Source of the DNA: Chryseobacterium ginsenosidimutans
Lineage (GTDB): Bacteria > Bacteroidota > Bacteroidia > Flavobacteriales > Weeksellaceae
Length of the DNA stretch: 64,000 nt
NCBI RefSeq assembly: GCF_024807225.1
Contig: NZ_JANUCO010000001.1
Span: 2,418,001-2,482,000 of the forward strand
Direction: 5' to 3'
Position 1 is the stretch's first letter. Every line of letters begins with the position of its first letter. Position numbers and translations under genes: made by a program. The notes under the pieces were generated by a model. It was given only the letters and a program-made list of their open reading frames with translations. It was not told the origin of the DNA and ran no database searches. Shown one piece after another: positions 19,672 through 28,129 of this stretch.

Positions 19672-21375
19672 ATGAAAAAGTTAAATTACTTTCTCGTCCT
19701 ATTTTCTGCATTTTCGCACCTGTTATTTTCGCAGCAAAAAAAGGAAAAGGATTTCAGTGAGATCAGAAAAAACTACGAAAAAATGACCATCGACGACATG
19801 GATGCGATGCCTTATGTGAAATTGTATATCCAAAAAGCGAAAAAGGAAAATAACATTCCCAAATTAATTCAGGGTTATAGGGACGGAAGGCAGTTTGATT
19901 ACCGTAACAAGTGTAAATATGCTGACAGTGCCATAGCGATTAGCTTAAGGCATGGAACAAATGATGATATCAGCAAAGATTATTTAAGCAAGGGAATCAT
20001 CTACTATTTCTATCAAAAAAAATATAAACTGGCGTTGGACGAGTACCTGAAAGCCTATGAATATTCAAAAGGATCGGAAGACGAGTACCACCATCATAAG
20101 GTCATTTATCATTTAGGCATTGTCAAAGAACATTTGGGATATTATGAGGAAGCCCTGGAACACTTTCAGGAATGTGTTGCTTTTTACGGCTTAAAATCAA
20201 AGCAGAAACTTCATGCGAATGAGCAGTTTAATTACAAGAAAGCGTATGTAAATAACCTTCATCAAATGACGGTCATTAACAGGTATCTTAAGAACTTCAC
20301 CAAAAGTGACAGTCTTGGCAAACTAGGATATCAACTGACGTTAGATGATCATGATTTTACGCTTGAAAACAGCTATTTTCTTAAATGCATCGGCATTTCA
20401 AAATTTCTTAAGAAAGATTATCCTGGGGCAAAGAAAGATCTGGAAAGATCATTGCCTGTTATTTTAAAACGAAATGACTTCGCGTGGGCTTCCGTAATTT
20501 ATTACTATTTAGGCAAGGTTTCCGAAGCTCAAAATGATTCAGGTCAAGCCATCCATTATTATAGTAAAATAGATACAATCTTCAAAAAGCATGAATTTAT
20601 ACTGCCGGAGGTTTACAGGAGTTACAATTATCTCATTGATTATTATAGGAATAAAGAGGTAAAAAAAGAACTTTACTATACTAATCAACTCCTTAAGGCT
20701 GATAGTCTGATCTCCAAAGACTATTCTTATCTGTCTTCTAAGCTTCATAAAGATTACGACCGTAGAACATTGATCGAGCAGAAGGAGGATCTTGAGAAAG
20801 CCAGCAAAAGAAAAATTAGGCTTGCCCAGATCCTGATATTCTCAGGAACCATTGTTCTTATTTTTTTTGCTGTACGTTATAGCCAGGACCGGAAAATAAA
20901 AAAACAGTATCGTTTACTTCAAAAAAGGATATCGGAAGGAACATATAATGTCAACGATATTATACATGAAGAATCTACTGAATACAACTTAAGAAAAACT
21001 TTTTTGACCCCGGAAATGACCCTGGAAATCCGGGAAAAGCTAGCCAAGTTCGAACAGGAAATGCAATTTAAAAAGAAAGGCCTTACCCAGAAGAGTATTG
21101 CCAACAAGTTGGGTACGAATTCCCACTATTTATCCATATACATTAATGAAAATAAAGGGATGAACTTTAACAAGTATATGGCAGAATTGAGGATCAACTA
21201 CATTACTTATCTGCTCAATACCAATAACAAATACCTCCATTACACAATCGAAGCATTGGCAGAGGAGTGCGGGATAGCAGCCCGTCAAAATTTCTCCAAC
21301 CTGTTCTTTGAGATCAATGGGATACGACCGACCGATTACATCAAGAAGCGGAAACAGGAACTGGGGATCAGTTGA
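19672..21375 (+). CDS. TPR-containing, membrane-anchored AraC-type regulator
   Basis: The 567-aa protein has a signal peptide (to FSQQ), a TPR-like helical array in residues ~30-370, a membrane segment near 385-402 and a C-terminal AraC HTH domain (residues ~455-565; KGLTQKSIANKLGTNSHYLS and ALAEECGIAARQNFSNLFF). The architecture puts a sensing domain outside the inner membrane and the DNA-binding domain in the cytoplasm. It faces the lipoprotein/MauE/DUF6520 unit across the palindrome at 19510 and so is its likely regulator. The next gene, rteC, begins 46 nt later. Confidence 0.85.
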   Translation: MKKLNYFLVLFSAFSHLLFSQQKKEKDFSEIRKNYEKMTIDDMDAMPYVKLYIQKAKKENNIPKLIQGYRDGRQFDYRNKCKYADSAIAISLRHGTNDDISKDYLSKGIIYYFYQKKYKLALDEYLKAYEYSKGSEDEYHHHKVIYHLGIVKEHLGYYEEALEHFQECVAFYGLKSKQKLHANEQFNYKKAYVNNLHQMTVINRYLKNFTKSDSLGKLGYQLTLDDHDFTLENSYFLKCIGISKFLKKDYPGAKKDLERSLPVILKRNDFAWASVIYYYLGKVSEAQNDSGQAIHYYSKIDTIFKKHEFILPEVYRSYNYLIDYYRNKEVKKELYYTNQLLKADSLISKDYSYLSSKLHKDYDRRTLIEQKEDLEKASKRKIRLAQILIFSGTIVLIFFAVRYSQDRKIKKQYRLLQKRISEGTYNVNDIIHEESTEYNLRKTFLTPEMTLEIREKLAKFEQEMQFKKKGLTQKSIANKLGTNSHYLSIYINENKGMNFNKYMAELRINYITYLLNTNNKYLHYTIEALAEECGIAARQNFSNLFFEINGIRPTDYIKKRKQELGIS

Positions 21376-21421
21376 TTATGGTATCAATACGCGAATTTTT
21401 GTAAATTTCTAAAAAAAGGAC

Positions 21422-22267
21422 ATGGTAACAAAAACTATTTTTAGAAAAGTCACACAATTACATGACGACTTAGAGTTGAAGATCAATGAAGCGTACGACG
21501 ATAATGGGGATATGATGAAAGTAGCAGAAAAATCCTTACTACTGATCGATGAATCCATTAGAACGTTAAAGGAAATGATATCAACGCACCATTTTGAGAA
21601 TCTCGCTCAAGAGGTACATTTTTTTAAAAAACTCAAGCCTCAGTTTATTTCAAAATTTATTTACTATTCCACCATTTTGGATATCGAATCCCATAAGCCG
21701 AATGCAGGGAACAAGGCCTTAAAAAAGTACTATGAGGCCGAGCAGGAGAAACTGAAAGTCTTTTACCTCGAGCAGGCAGAGTTTTACAGTTATTACCGAA
21801 GAGAGGCGACGTACCTTGACCATAAAATATTTGTAAGGAATTCTTACGACCTGAAAATGAAATTATCATTCGGGTTCTACAATTTTGATACGAGCTTTAC
21901 TACTTCGCACGATCATGTGATCGCACGATTCATTGCCAATCAGCAATTGGGACAATATTTAAAAAAGCAGATCGAAAATTTAACAGACAATATTACTGCA
22001 AAGGCTTTATCTCCTCTGGTTTGGTCTTCATCTAAAGTAGGCTTAATTGAATTGGTTTATGCGCTGTATCATATGCGTTGTTTTAATGGCGGAAATATTG
22101 AGTTAAGTGAAGTTATAAAATTTGTAGAGAAATCGTTGGATACTGATCTTGGGAACTTTCATAAAACCGTGTTTGAAATCAGAAACCGTAAACAGGGACC
22201 TACTAAGTTTTTACAGTTAGTCAGCGATAATCTTAACCAATTTTTTCAAAGTACTGAAAGCGAATGA
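21422..22267 (+). CDS. rteC: RteC-domain protein, conjugative element excision regulator
   Basis: The 281-aa product matches the RteC pattern: a helical N-terminal region (EAEQEKLKVFYLEQAEFYSYYR at residues ~100-120, unusually acidic/aromatic) and a C-terminal winged-helix-like half (WSSSKVGLIELVYALYHMRC, ending FLQLVSDNLNQFF). In CTnDOT, RteC activates the excision operon. Here it lies between a TPR-AraC gene and mreB rather than beside rteA/rteB, which are not seen in the window. It marks the region as part of a CTnDOT-like element. Confidence 0.85.
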   Translation: MVTKTIFRKVTQLHDDLELKINEAYDDNGDMMKVAEKSLLLIDESIRTLKEMISTHHFENLAQEVHFFKKLKPQFISKFIYYSTILDIESHKPNAGNKALKKYYEAEQEKLKVFYLEQAEFYSYYRREATYLDHKIFVRNSYDLKMKLSFGFYNFDTSFTTSHDHVIARFIANQQLGQYLKKQIENLTDNITAKALSPLVWSSSKVGLIELVYALYHMRCFNGGNIELSEVIKFVEKSLDTDLGNFHKTVFEIRNRKQGPTKFLQLVSDNLNQFFQSTESE

Positions 22268-22431
22268 AATAATGCAATGGCCCAGGTTTATTTTACTTTT
22301 TTGTTTAAAATCTCGATGTCTTTTGTTGGGGAACGATCCTTTTAACGAATGTTTAACTTTCTGACCAATTTATTTAGGACGATATATAAAAGTAATAGAC
22401 GTACATTTATCACCTATTAAATTAATGAAAG

Positions 22432-23424
22432 ATGGGGATATTTGATATGTTTACGCAAGAAATTGCAATTGATTTAGGAACTGCTAATACCCTGATAATA
22501 CATAATAATAAAATCGTTATTGACGAGCCCTCGATTGTAGCTATTGACCGCTTGACAGGAAAAGCCATTGCAGTTGGGACACAGGCAAAACTGATGCAGG
22601 GTAAGACTCACGAAAATATTAAAGTAGTTCGGCCGCTAAAAGATGGTGTTATTGCAGATTTTCATGCGTCTGAGCATATGATAAAAGAATTTATCAAACA
22701 GATTCCTCAAATAAGAGGCAAATTTATACAGCCCACACTTAGAATCGTAATATGCATTCCCTCAGGAATAACAGAAGTTGAAAAAAGGGCAGTCAGAGAT
22801 TCTGCTCAAAAAGTAAATGCAAAGGAAGTGATACTCATTTATGAACCTATGGCAGCAGCCATTGGGGCCGGTATTGATGTTGAAAGCCCGGAAGGGAATA
22901 TGATTGTAGATATTGGAGGGGGAACCACTGAAATAGCTGTTATAGCATTAGGGGGAATCGTGGTCGACAGATCGTTAAAATTAGCGGGTGACGTTTTTAC
23001 CAATGATATTTCTTACTTTATCAGATCCAATTATAATTTAGATATTGGTGAAAGAACAGCTGAGAGGATTAAAATTGAGATCGGTTCCGCATTGGAAGAA
23101 TTAGATTTTACTTTGGATGATATTTCAGTTCAGGGAAAAGATCTTCTTACCGGCAAACCAAAAGAAATTATGGTCAGCTATAAGGAAATTTTTAAAGCCT
23201 TGGATAAATCCATTATGAGAATTGAAGACGCTGTTATGGAAACACTTTCCATTACTCCGCCGGAGCTTGCAACAGATATATATAAAACAGGTATTTTTCT
23301 TGCAGGAGGCGGTGCGCTTCTGAATGGATTAGCCGATCGAATTCATAGAAAAACAGGATTGCCGGTTTTTGTAGCAGAAGATCCTTTGAGAAACTGTTGT
23401 TCGTGGGACAGGCATTGCTCTTAA
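22432..23424 (+). CDS. mreB: extra MreB rod-shape protein, 3' end frameshifted
   Basis: This 330-aa actin-like protein has the phosphate-1 motif AIDLGTANT, the phosphate-2 motif MIVDIGGGTTEIAV and the adenosine motif GIFLAGGGALLNGL. MreB filaments direct lateral wall synthesis. The last ten residues (NCCSWDRHCS) are out of frame: dropping one A at 23391-23393 restores VVRGTGIALKNI...FLMK and a stop at 23458, which is the normal family ending. mreB is usually a core gene next to mreC, so a copy beside rteC is odd. Confidence 0.85.
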   Translation: MGIFDMFTQEIAIDLGTANTLIIHNNKIVIDEPSIVAIDRLTGKAIAVGTQAKLMQGKTHENIKVVRPLKDGVIADFHASEHMIKEFIKQIPQIRGKFIQPTLRIVICIPSGITEVEKRAVRDSAQKVNAKEVILIYEPMAAAIGAGIDVESPEGNMIVDIGGGTTEIAVIALGGIVVDRSLKLAGDVFTNDISYFIRSNYNLDIGERTAERIKIEIGSALEELDFTLDDISVQGKDLLTGKPKEIMVSYKEIFKALDKSIMRIEDAVMETLSITPPELATDIYKTGIFLAGGGALLNGLADRIHRKTGLPVFVAEDPLRNCCSWDRHCS

Positions 23425-23628
23425 AAATATCAATAAGTTCAGGTTTCTTATGAAATAAAATGATGTGAAATAAGTGCTGACTTTAAATAAAATTGTGAAG
23501 AATCAAGATACATAATATTCATAGATAGATTAGGATCTTATTTTATTTGAGAAAATTTTGTACAGTCCGATCAAGTTTGTACATGCAATTAAATGACTGC
23601 ATGAAATTATAAAGGGATTACATTGGTT

Positions 23629-23763
23629 TTACTCTTGAATAATCAGGTAAAAGTCAGCGGAATAAAAACCCATATAATAAGCGATTTCAGATACTGAAAG
23701 ATTGATGCTTGATCATATATATTTTGCCGTTTCAATGAACCAGTTATGTTGTTGTGTATTAAT
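23629..23763 (-). pseudogene. AraC-type HTH remnant
   Basis: The minus-strand reading gives WFIETAKYI, a TGA, then SINLSVSEIAYYMGFYSADF, the hallmark of the second HTH of AraC regulators. Only about 45 codons survive, with an internal stop and no start. It sits directly upstream of the mobC stop. The call rests on one recognisable motif. Confidence 0.5.
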
Positions 23764-23764
23764 A

Positions 23765-25774
23765 TTAAAAATTATTGTTCTGATTGATTAAATGTTGCAG
23801 ATCCGGATCGTTTTTAATGCGTCCCATTTCACTTTCAATAATCAAAACAATATCCTTCTTAACCTGTTTATAATTAACTTGGATTTCCTGCGTCGTCATG
23901 TCTTCTCCCTGCTCATCCTTAAAAGACAGAATCTCAGGGATCTTCTGATAATTTTTAGTTTCAGCAGTTACTTTTTTATTATCTACTACGATTTCGGCGT
24001 GAAACATTTTCTGTTTAATACGTTCGTCAAAATTATCTGAAACAGCACCTACGAAAAACCCTTGTGTTAGCGTTGATATCTTTGATGCCGGAATCAGGCT
24101 ATCCAACTGCGTCGAAATGGAAGTTGAAGTATCATTTCGATTGATGGATATACTTTGCCTTCGCTGTAAAACTTTACCAAACCTTTCCGATAGCGCTTTT
24201 GCGGTTTCGCCAACAACTTGCCCGCTGAAAATGTTGCCGACCGTGTTTTGAATCACCTTGCTTTCTTTATCGCCATAGTCCCTTGCCAGTTGAGAAAAAT
24301 CCTGGAATCCAAGACATACGGAAACCTTGTTGCTTCTGGCGGTTGCGATCAGATTATCCAATCCTCTGAAATAGATGGTGGGTAGCTCATCAATGATAAT
24401 CGAACTTTTCAGCTGACCTTTTTTATTGATTAATTTGACAATTCTTGAATTATAAAGTCCCAATGCAGCAGAATATATATTTTGCCGATCAGGATTATTC
24501 CCAACACATAATATCTTGGGCTCCTTCGGATTGTTAATGTCCAAAGAGAAGTCATCTCCTGTCATCACCCAATAGAGTTGGGGAGAAATCATTCGTGACA
24601 AAGGAATTTTTGCCGAAGCGATCTGCCCCTGCAACTGATCCTGCGCGCCGCCCTTCCAAGCATCCATAAAAGGGGAGAGGTAGTTTTCCAGGTCGGAATA
24701 GGAAGTCAGGATGGTAAATACATCCTCATATTTTTTATTCAGCAGTTCGATGGCATGCGGAAAAGTACAGTATTTGCCGTCCCTATAGATCTTTAAAAAC
24801 CAAATAATTGCCGCTAAAAGGATAATTGGGCTTTCCACAAAAAAGTCACCCTGCTTTTGTATCCAGCTTCGGTTAAGATTCAACATGATCGTGTAGGCTG
24901 CTTCATAGGCATCAGAAATGTCCGTCATAAAATCAGGATTTAACGGATTACAGCGATGGCTTTTTCGAGGATCATCAAAATTGATGATATAGAATCTGGG
25001 TTTTACAGTGTAACCCTCTGAATGATTTAGCAGATGGTTGTAAGCGATGGTAGAAAGGTCATCGAACTTGAAATCGTAGATATACATGGAGAACCCTTTC
25101 TCAATATGTTGTTTTATATAATTATTTACTACAGCGTATGATTTTCCTGATCCCGGAGTACCCAGGACAATGGTGGCGCGAAAAGGATTTACAACGTTGA
25201 TCCATCCGTTATGCCATTTCCCTTGATAATAAAATTGGGTTGGCAGATTAACCGAATACTCGTTATAAAGTAGCTTTCTCTCTTGTTGAAAGCTTTCATT
25301 TTCATTGTTGAAGACATCATCCATCAAATTATGTTTTAGAAGCCGGCTCATCCAAACACCGGCCATCATCAAGAAAATATAACCCGAGCCTGTTGAAAGA
25401 ATATAAAAAGTAGCTGCGAAATCTACTGACAGTTTTAATAAGGGTGTATTAAAAAAGAATAAGGCAACGCCAAAACCTAAAACAACAAGTATCTTCCGCC
25501 ATGTAATCTTTTCATTTTTCACCCCTTTCGTTCCAAGACAGCTCAAACCGAGCAATACCCCTGCAAAAAATTTTGAATACAGCGGATTGCCAAATAATCC
25601 TGTTGTCCTGTTAAAGTTCTGTAGGATCTTATTGACAAGCTCTAAGCTCCATCCTCGCTCTGCGAAAACCCCATAACAAAACCAATATAAATGAGTGATA
25701 ATCAGTATAACACTGACCGCTCTCATAAATGCCATTATTTTGGCAAGCCCCCTTAGGTCGTCTTCTCCCTGCAT
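23765..25774 (-). CDS. mobC: type IV coupling protein (MobC/TraG-like, YWFCY domain)
   Basis: This 669-aa protein has the N-terminal YWFCYGVFAERGW motif (residues ~30-42) of Bacteroidetes coupling proteins, membrane segments in the first 145 residues, Walker A GTPGSGKS near residue 205 and a TraM-binding/ATPase domain (RMISPQLYWVMTG, SSIIIDELPTIYF). It docks the relaxase-DNA complex to the mating channel. In related elements it follows mobA-mobB directly; here about 9 kb of cargo separates them. Confidence 0.88.
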   Translation of the reverse strand: MQGEDDLRGLAKIMAFMRAVSVILIITHLYWFCYGVFAERGWSLELVNKILQNFNRTTGLFGNPLYSKFFAGVLLGLSCLGTKGVKNEKITWRKILVVLGFGVALFFFNTPLLKLSVDFAATFYILSTGSGYIFLMMAGVWMSRLLKHNLMDDVFNNENESFQQERKLLYNEYSVNLPTQFYYQGKWHNGWINVVNPFRATIVLGTPGSGKSYAVVNNYIKQHIEKGFSMYIYDFKFDDLSTIAYNHLLNHSEGYTVKPRFYIINFDDPRKSHRCNPLNPDFMTDISDAYEAAYTIMLNLNRSWIQKQGDFFVESPIILLAAIIWFLKIYRDGKYCTFPHAIELLNKKYEDVFTILTSYSDLENYLSPFMDAWKGGAQDQLQGQIASAKIPLSRMISPQLYWVMTGDDFSLDINNPKEPKILCVGNNPDRQNIYSAALGLYNSRIVKLINKKGQLKSSIIIDELPTIYFRGLDNLIATARSNKVSVCLGFQDFSQLARDYGDKESKVIQNTVGNIFSGQVVGETAKALSERFGKVLQRRQSISINRNDTSTSISTQLDSLIPASKISTLTQGFFVGAVSDNFDERIKQKMFHAEIVVDNKKVTAETKNYQKIPEILSFKDEQGEDMTTQEIQVNYKQVKKDIVLIIESEMGRIKNDPDLQHLINQNNNF

Positions 25775-26405
25775 GCTGTGAATTTTTAATTCTCGACAGT
25801 GAATTTACGACCTGTAATGACGGACTAATTGAATGTGGCAGGTAAGCGCTCAAGGTGGCAGTGTTTTTCTTACGCTATTTTTTCAAGTTTCTTTTGGTCA
25901 AAAATGATTATCATTAATCCAAACCTTACTTCAATCGTTAGGAATTTGTAACTTGGTTTCGTTTATACTAATCAGTAAACAATAGAAGAATTTTACCATT
26001 AAAGCTGTTTAAACAAATAAAAACTTAACCGCAAAAGAGGCAAAAGCTATTAGTAATGTGTTATTATTTTACTTATTGAGAAAACAAAAGGTAATAAAAG
26101 AATAAAAATCAAAGATTTTTAAAAGCTATTGTGTTCTTATTTTACTGTTTAGTAATGAACTTAAATAACCGATGTGGTAATCTTTTGTGGTAAAAATAAA
26201 AGTTTAAACAAGTTTAATAATTAAATACAATATAACAATTAAAATTTGAAATATGAAAAACATTATCGAAGTGTGCTTTATACCGTCAAAAAATTGAAAG
26301 CTGGCTCATCTGGATAATTGTAATCTGTAAAACAACTGCTATTACTTAATTTAAATCTATTTTAATGATGTTTTTTATCTAGTATGCCAAATTTTGTAAA
26401 TATCA
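25775..26405. other. gene-free AT-rich stretch upstream of mobC
   Basis: No gene is visible in these 630 bases. They hold an imperfect direct repeat (26042-26073 and 26121-26146, sharing AAAAGCTATT and GTGTTnTTATTTTACT). This is the left junction between the mob block and the T9SS cargo. Confidence 0.4.
26042..26146. repeat. imperfect direct repeat pair
   Basis: AAAAGCTATT plus GTGTTATTATTTTACT (26042-26073, with a 6-nt insert) recurs as AAAAGCTATT plus GTGTTCTTATTTTACT at 26121-26146. It lies in noncoding DNA at the cargo junction. Its role is unknown. Confidence 0.4.
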
Positions 26406-26434
26406 TAAAAAAACAGGCTTGTTTGAGCCTGTTT
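26406..26434. terminator. bidirectional intrinsic terminator
   Basis: The stem AAAACAGGCT/AGCCTGTTTT with loop TGTTTG (26409-26434) lies downstream of the minus-strand T9SS type A gene ending at 26547. A-rich and T-rich flanks allow function on both strands. Confidence 0.75.
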
Positions 26435-26546
26435 TCTAATTTTATTTTAAACTTCTTTCGAGCAAGGAAACTATTTTTGATACAAAATTAATATATTCTT
26501 ATGCTACGTTTTATTTGCTTTTTATCGTATAATTCAACTCCAGTTT

Positions 26547-28110
26547 TTACTTTTTAAACATCTTAATACTCTGATTCTTTCCATTATAATATTTTACAAT
26601 AAAAATATATAGTCCTAAGTTGAGATCAGAAAGGTCTATTTCTGTTGAGATCTTACGGATTTCTTTTACTATTTGCCCTGAAGCGGTAGTGATAATGATT
26701 GATTTTATATTACTTGTATCTGTTAGATTCACGACATTTGTGAAAGGATTAGGATACACTTTGAATAATGTGTTGGAAGAAACCTCATTGGCAGAAAGTA
26801 CTGATGCTGTTTCCCAAAAGATATCGTCCAAATAATGTGATGCGTTTGTGGTACCATTATTTCTGATTGCCAATCTTGCGTTTGACGGAGCAGAGGCAGG
26901 TACAACTACTGTAAAGTCAGCATAAGTTGTAGAGGGAGTAATGGTTTGGATATTCACAAATGATGAAGCACTTGTAATATTTGTCACATATCCAATATCT
27001 AAGGATCCTGTACCTGTTGTCACTTTAGCTTTCATTCTTAACTGATTTGTTCCTGCACTTAGATTATTCAATTCTGGTAATATAGCAATTGAAAAATTGG
27101 CGGCACTTGAAGAGGTCATGGAAATGCTTCTTGATCCGGAGGCTGCGTTGGAATTGCTGATGGTTTGGGCGCCAGCCTGTGCCCCCATAATACGGTTCCA
27201 ACATTTTGGGACGATATTTCCCGTAGTGTAACTATCAAAATTTTCAAATAAACCTGATATTGGTGCGCATTCTGTTGCAAAACTACCTAAAGCTGACCAT
27301 GGGCTTTTATCTGTAGAAACTACACAAAGAACGAACCCAAACATTATATGTAGAGCTTGGCTGTAATAATGACAAGTTAGCTGAGGTTGTCGCAGATGAT
27401 CCTGAAGGGGTTGCAGTACTTAATGGAGGCGTACTGTATAATGAATAATAATATTCATAACCGTCAGACGGCAATGAGGAGGGAGCCGTCCAATTGATGG
27501 TTGCCGTAGTAGTTGTAACTGCAGCAGACGTGATATTACTTGGCATATAGCATGTTGCTGTTTGGGTAAGATTAATGTCGTCAACTGTTAAATACCAATC
27601 GGCGGTTCCTGAGGGAGGTGTTGTTTTAGTTCCAGTAATTCTGAAACGGAAGTCAGAATCTAAAGGAACATCTCCCGCGGGTATTGTTGCGATAAATGCA
27701 GTACAATTAGTCTCTGAAGTGAAATTTATCTGATTTCCAATAGTATTCCATGTATTACCTCCGTTTACAGAATACTCCACAAGCATATTCCCGTAGGTGA
27801 CATATACACTGTTTGATTTTTTTGCAGAATAATTGAAGCTTACAGAAATGGCGTTACCATTCGAGCTAGTATTGGAATACATCAGATAAGAGGTCATTGT
27901 GGAAGCAAGGGTTCCGTTCAGTTTTTTCCAAGCTGCCGCATTTCCGTTACAAGGATATCCTGCTGTAGTAGTTCGGGAAAATGGGCTGACGGCAGGATAA
28001 GACCATCCTGCAGAAGGAAATGTAGTAGATTCGAAACCCTCAGAAACTAAAATCTGTGCGTTTATAGCGATTGTAAAGAGGCTAAAACACCAAAATAAAG
28101 TCTTTTTCAT
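26547..28110 (-). pseudogene. T9SS type A secreted protein, frameshifted
   Basis: Two frames form one gene of about 520 codons. The first (from ATG 28110) has a signal peptide ending INAQ, a jelly-roll/choice-of-anchor-like domain (SEGFESTTFPSAGWSY) and a fibronectin type III domain (residues ~190-265, YEYYYSLYSTPP). It ends VRSLC. The second continues STDKSPWSALGSFATECAP, a second secreted domain, and a C-terminal T9SS type A sorting signal (VYPNPFTNVVNL...FIVKYYNGKNQSIKMFKK). Removing one T of the TTT run (plus strand AAA 27317-27319) restores the frame. It may be a sequencing error rather than a dead gene. The type B protein gene lies just upstream. Confidence 0.75.
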
Positions 28111-28129
28111 TTTATTTATTTTTATTTAA

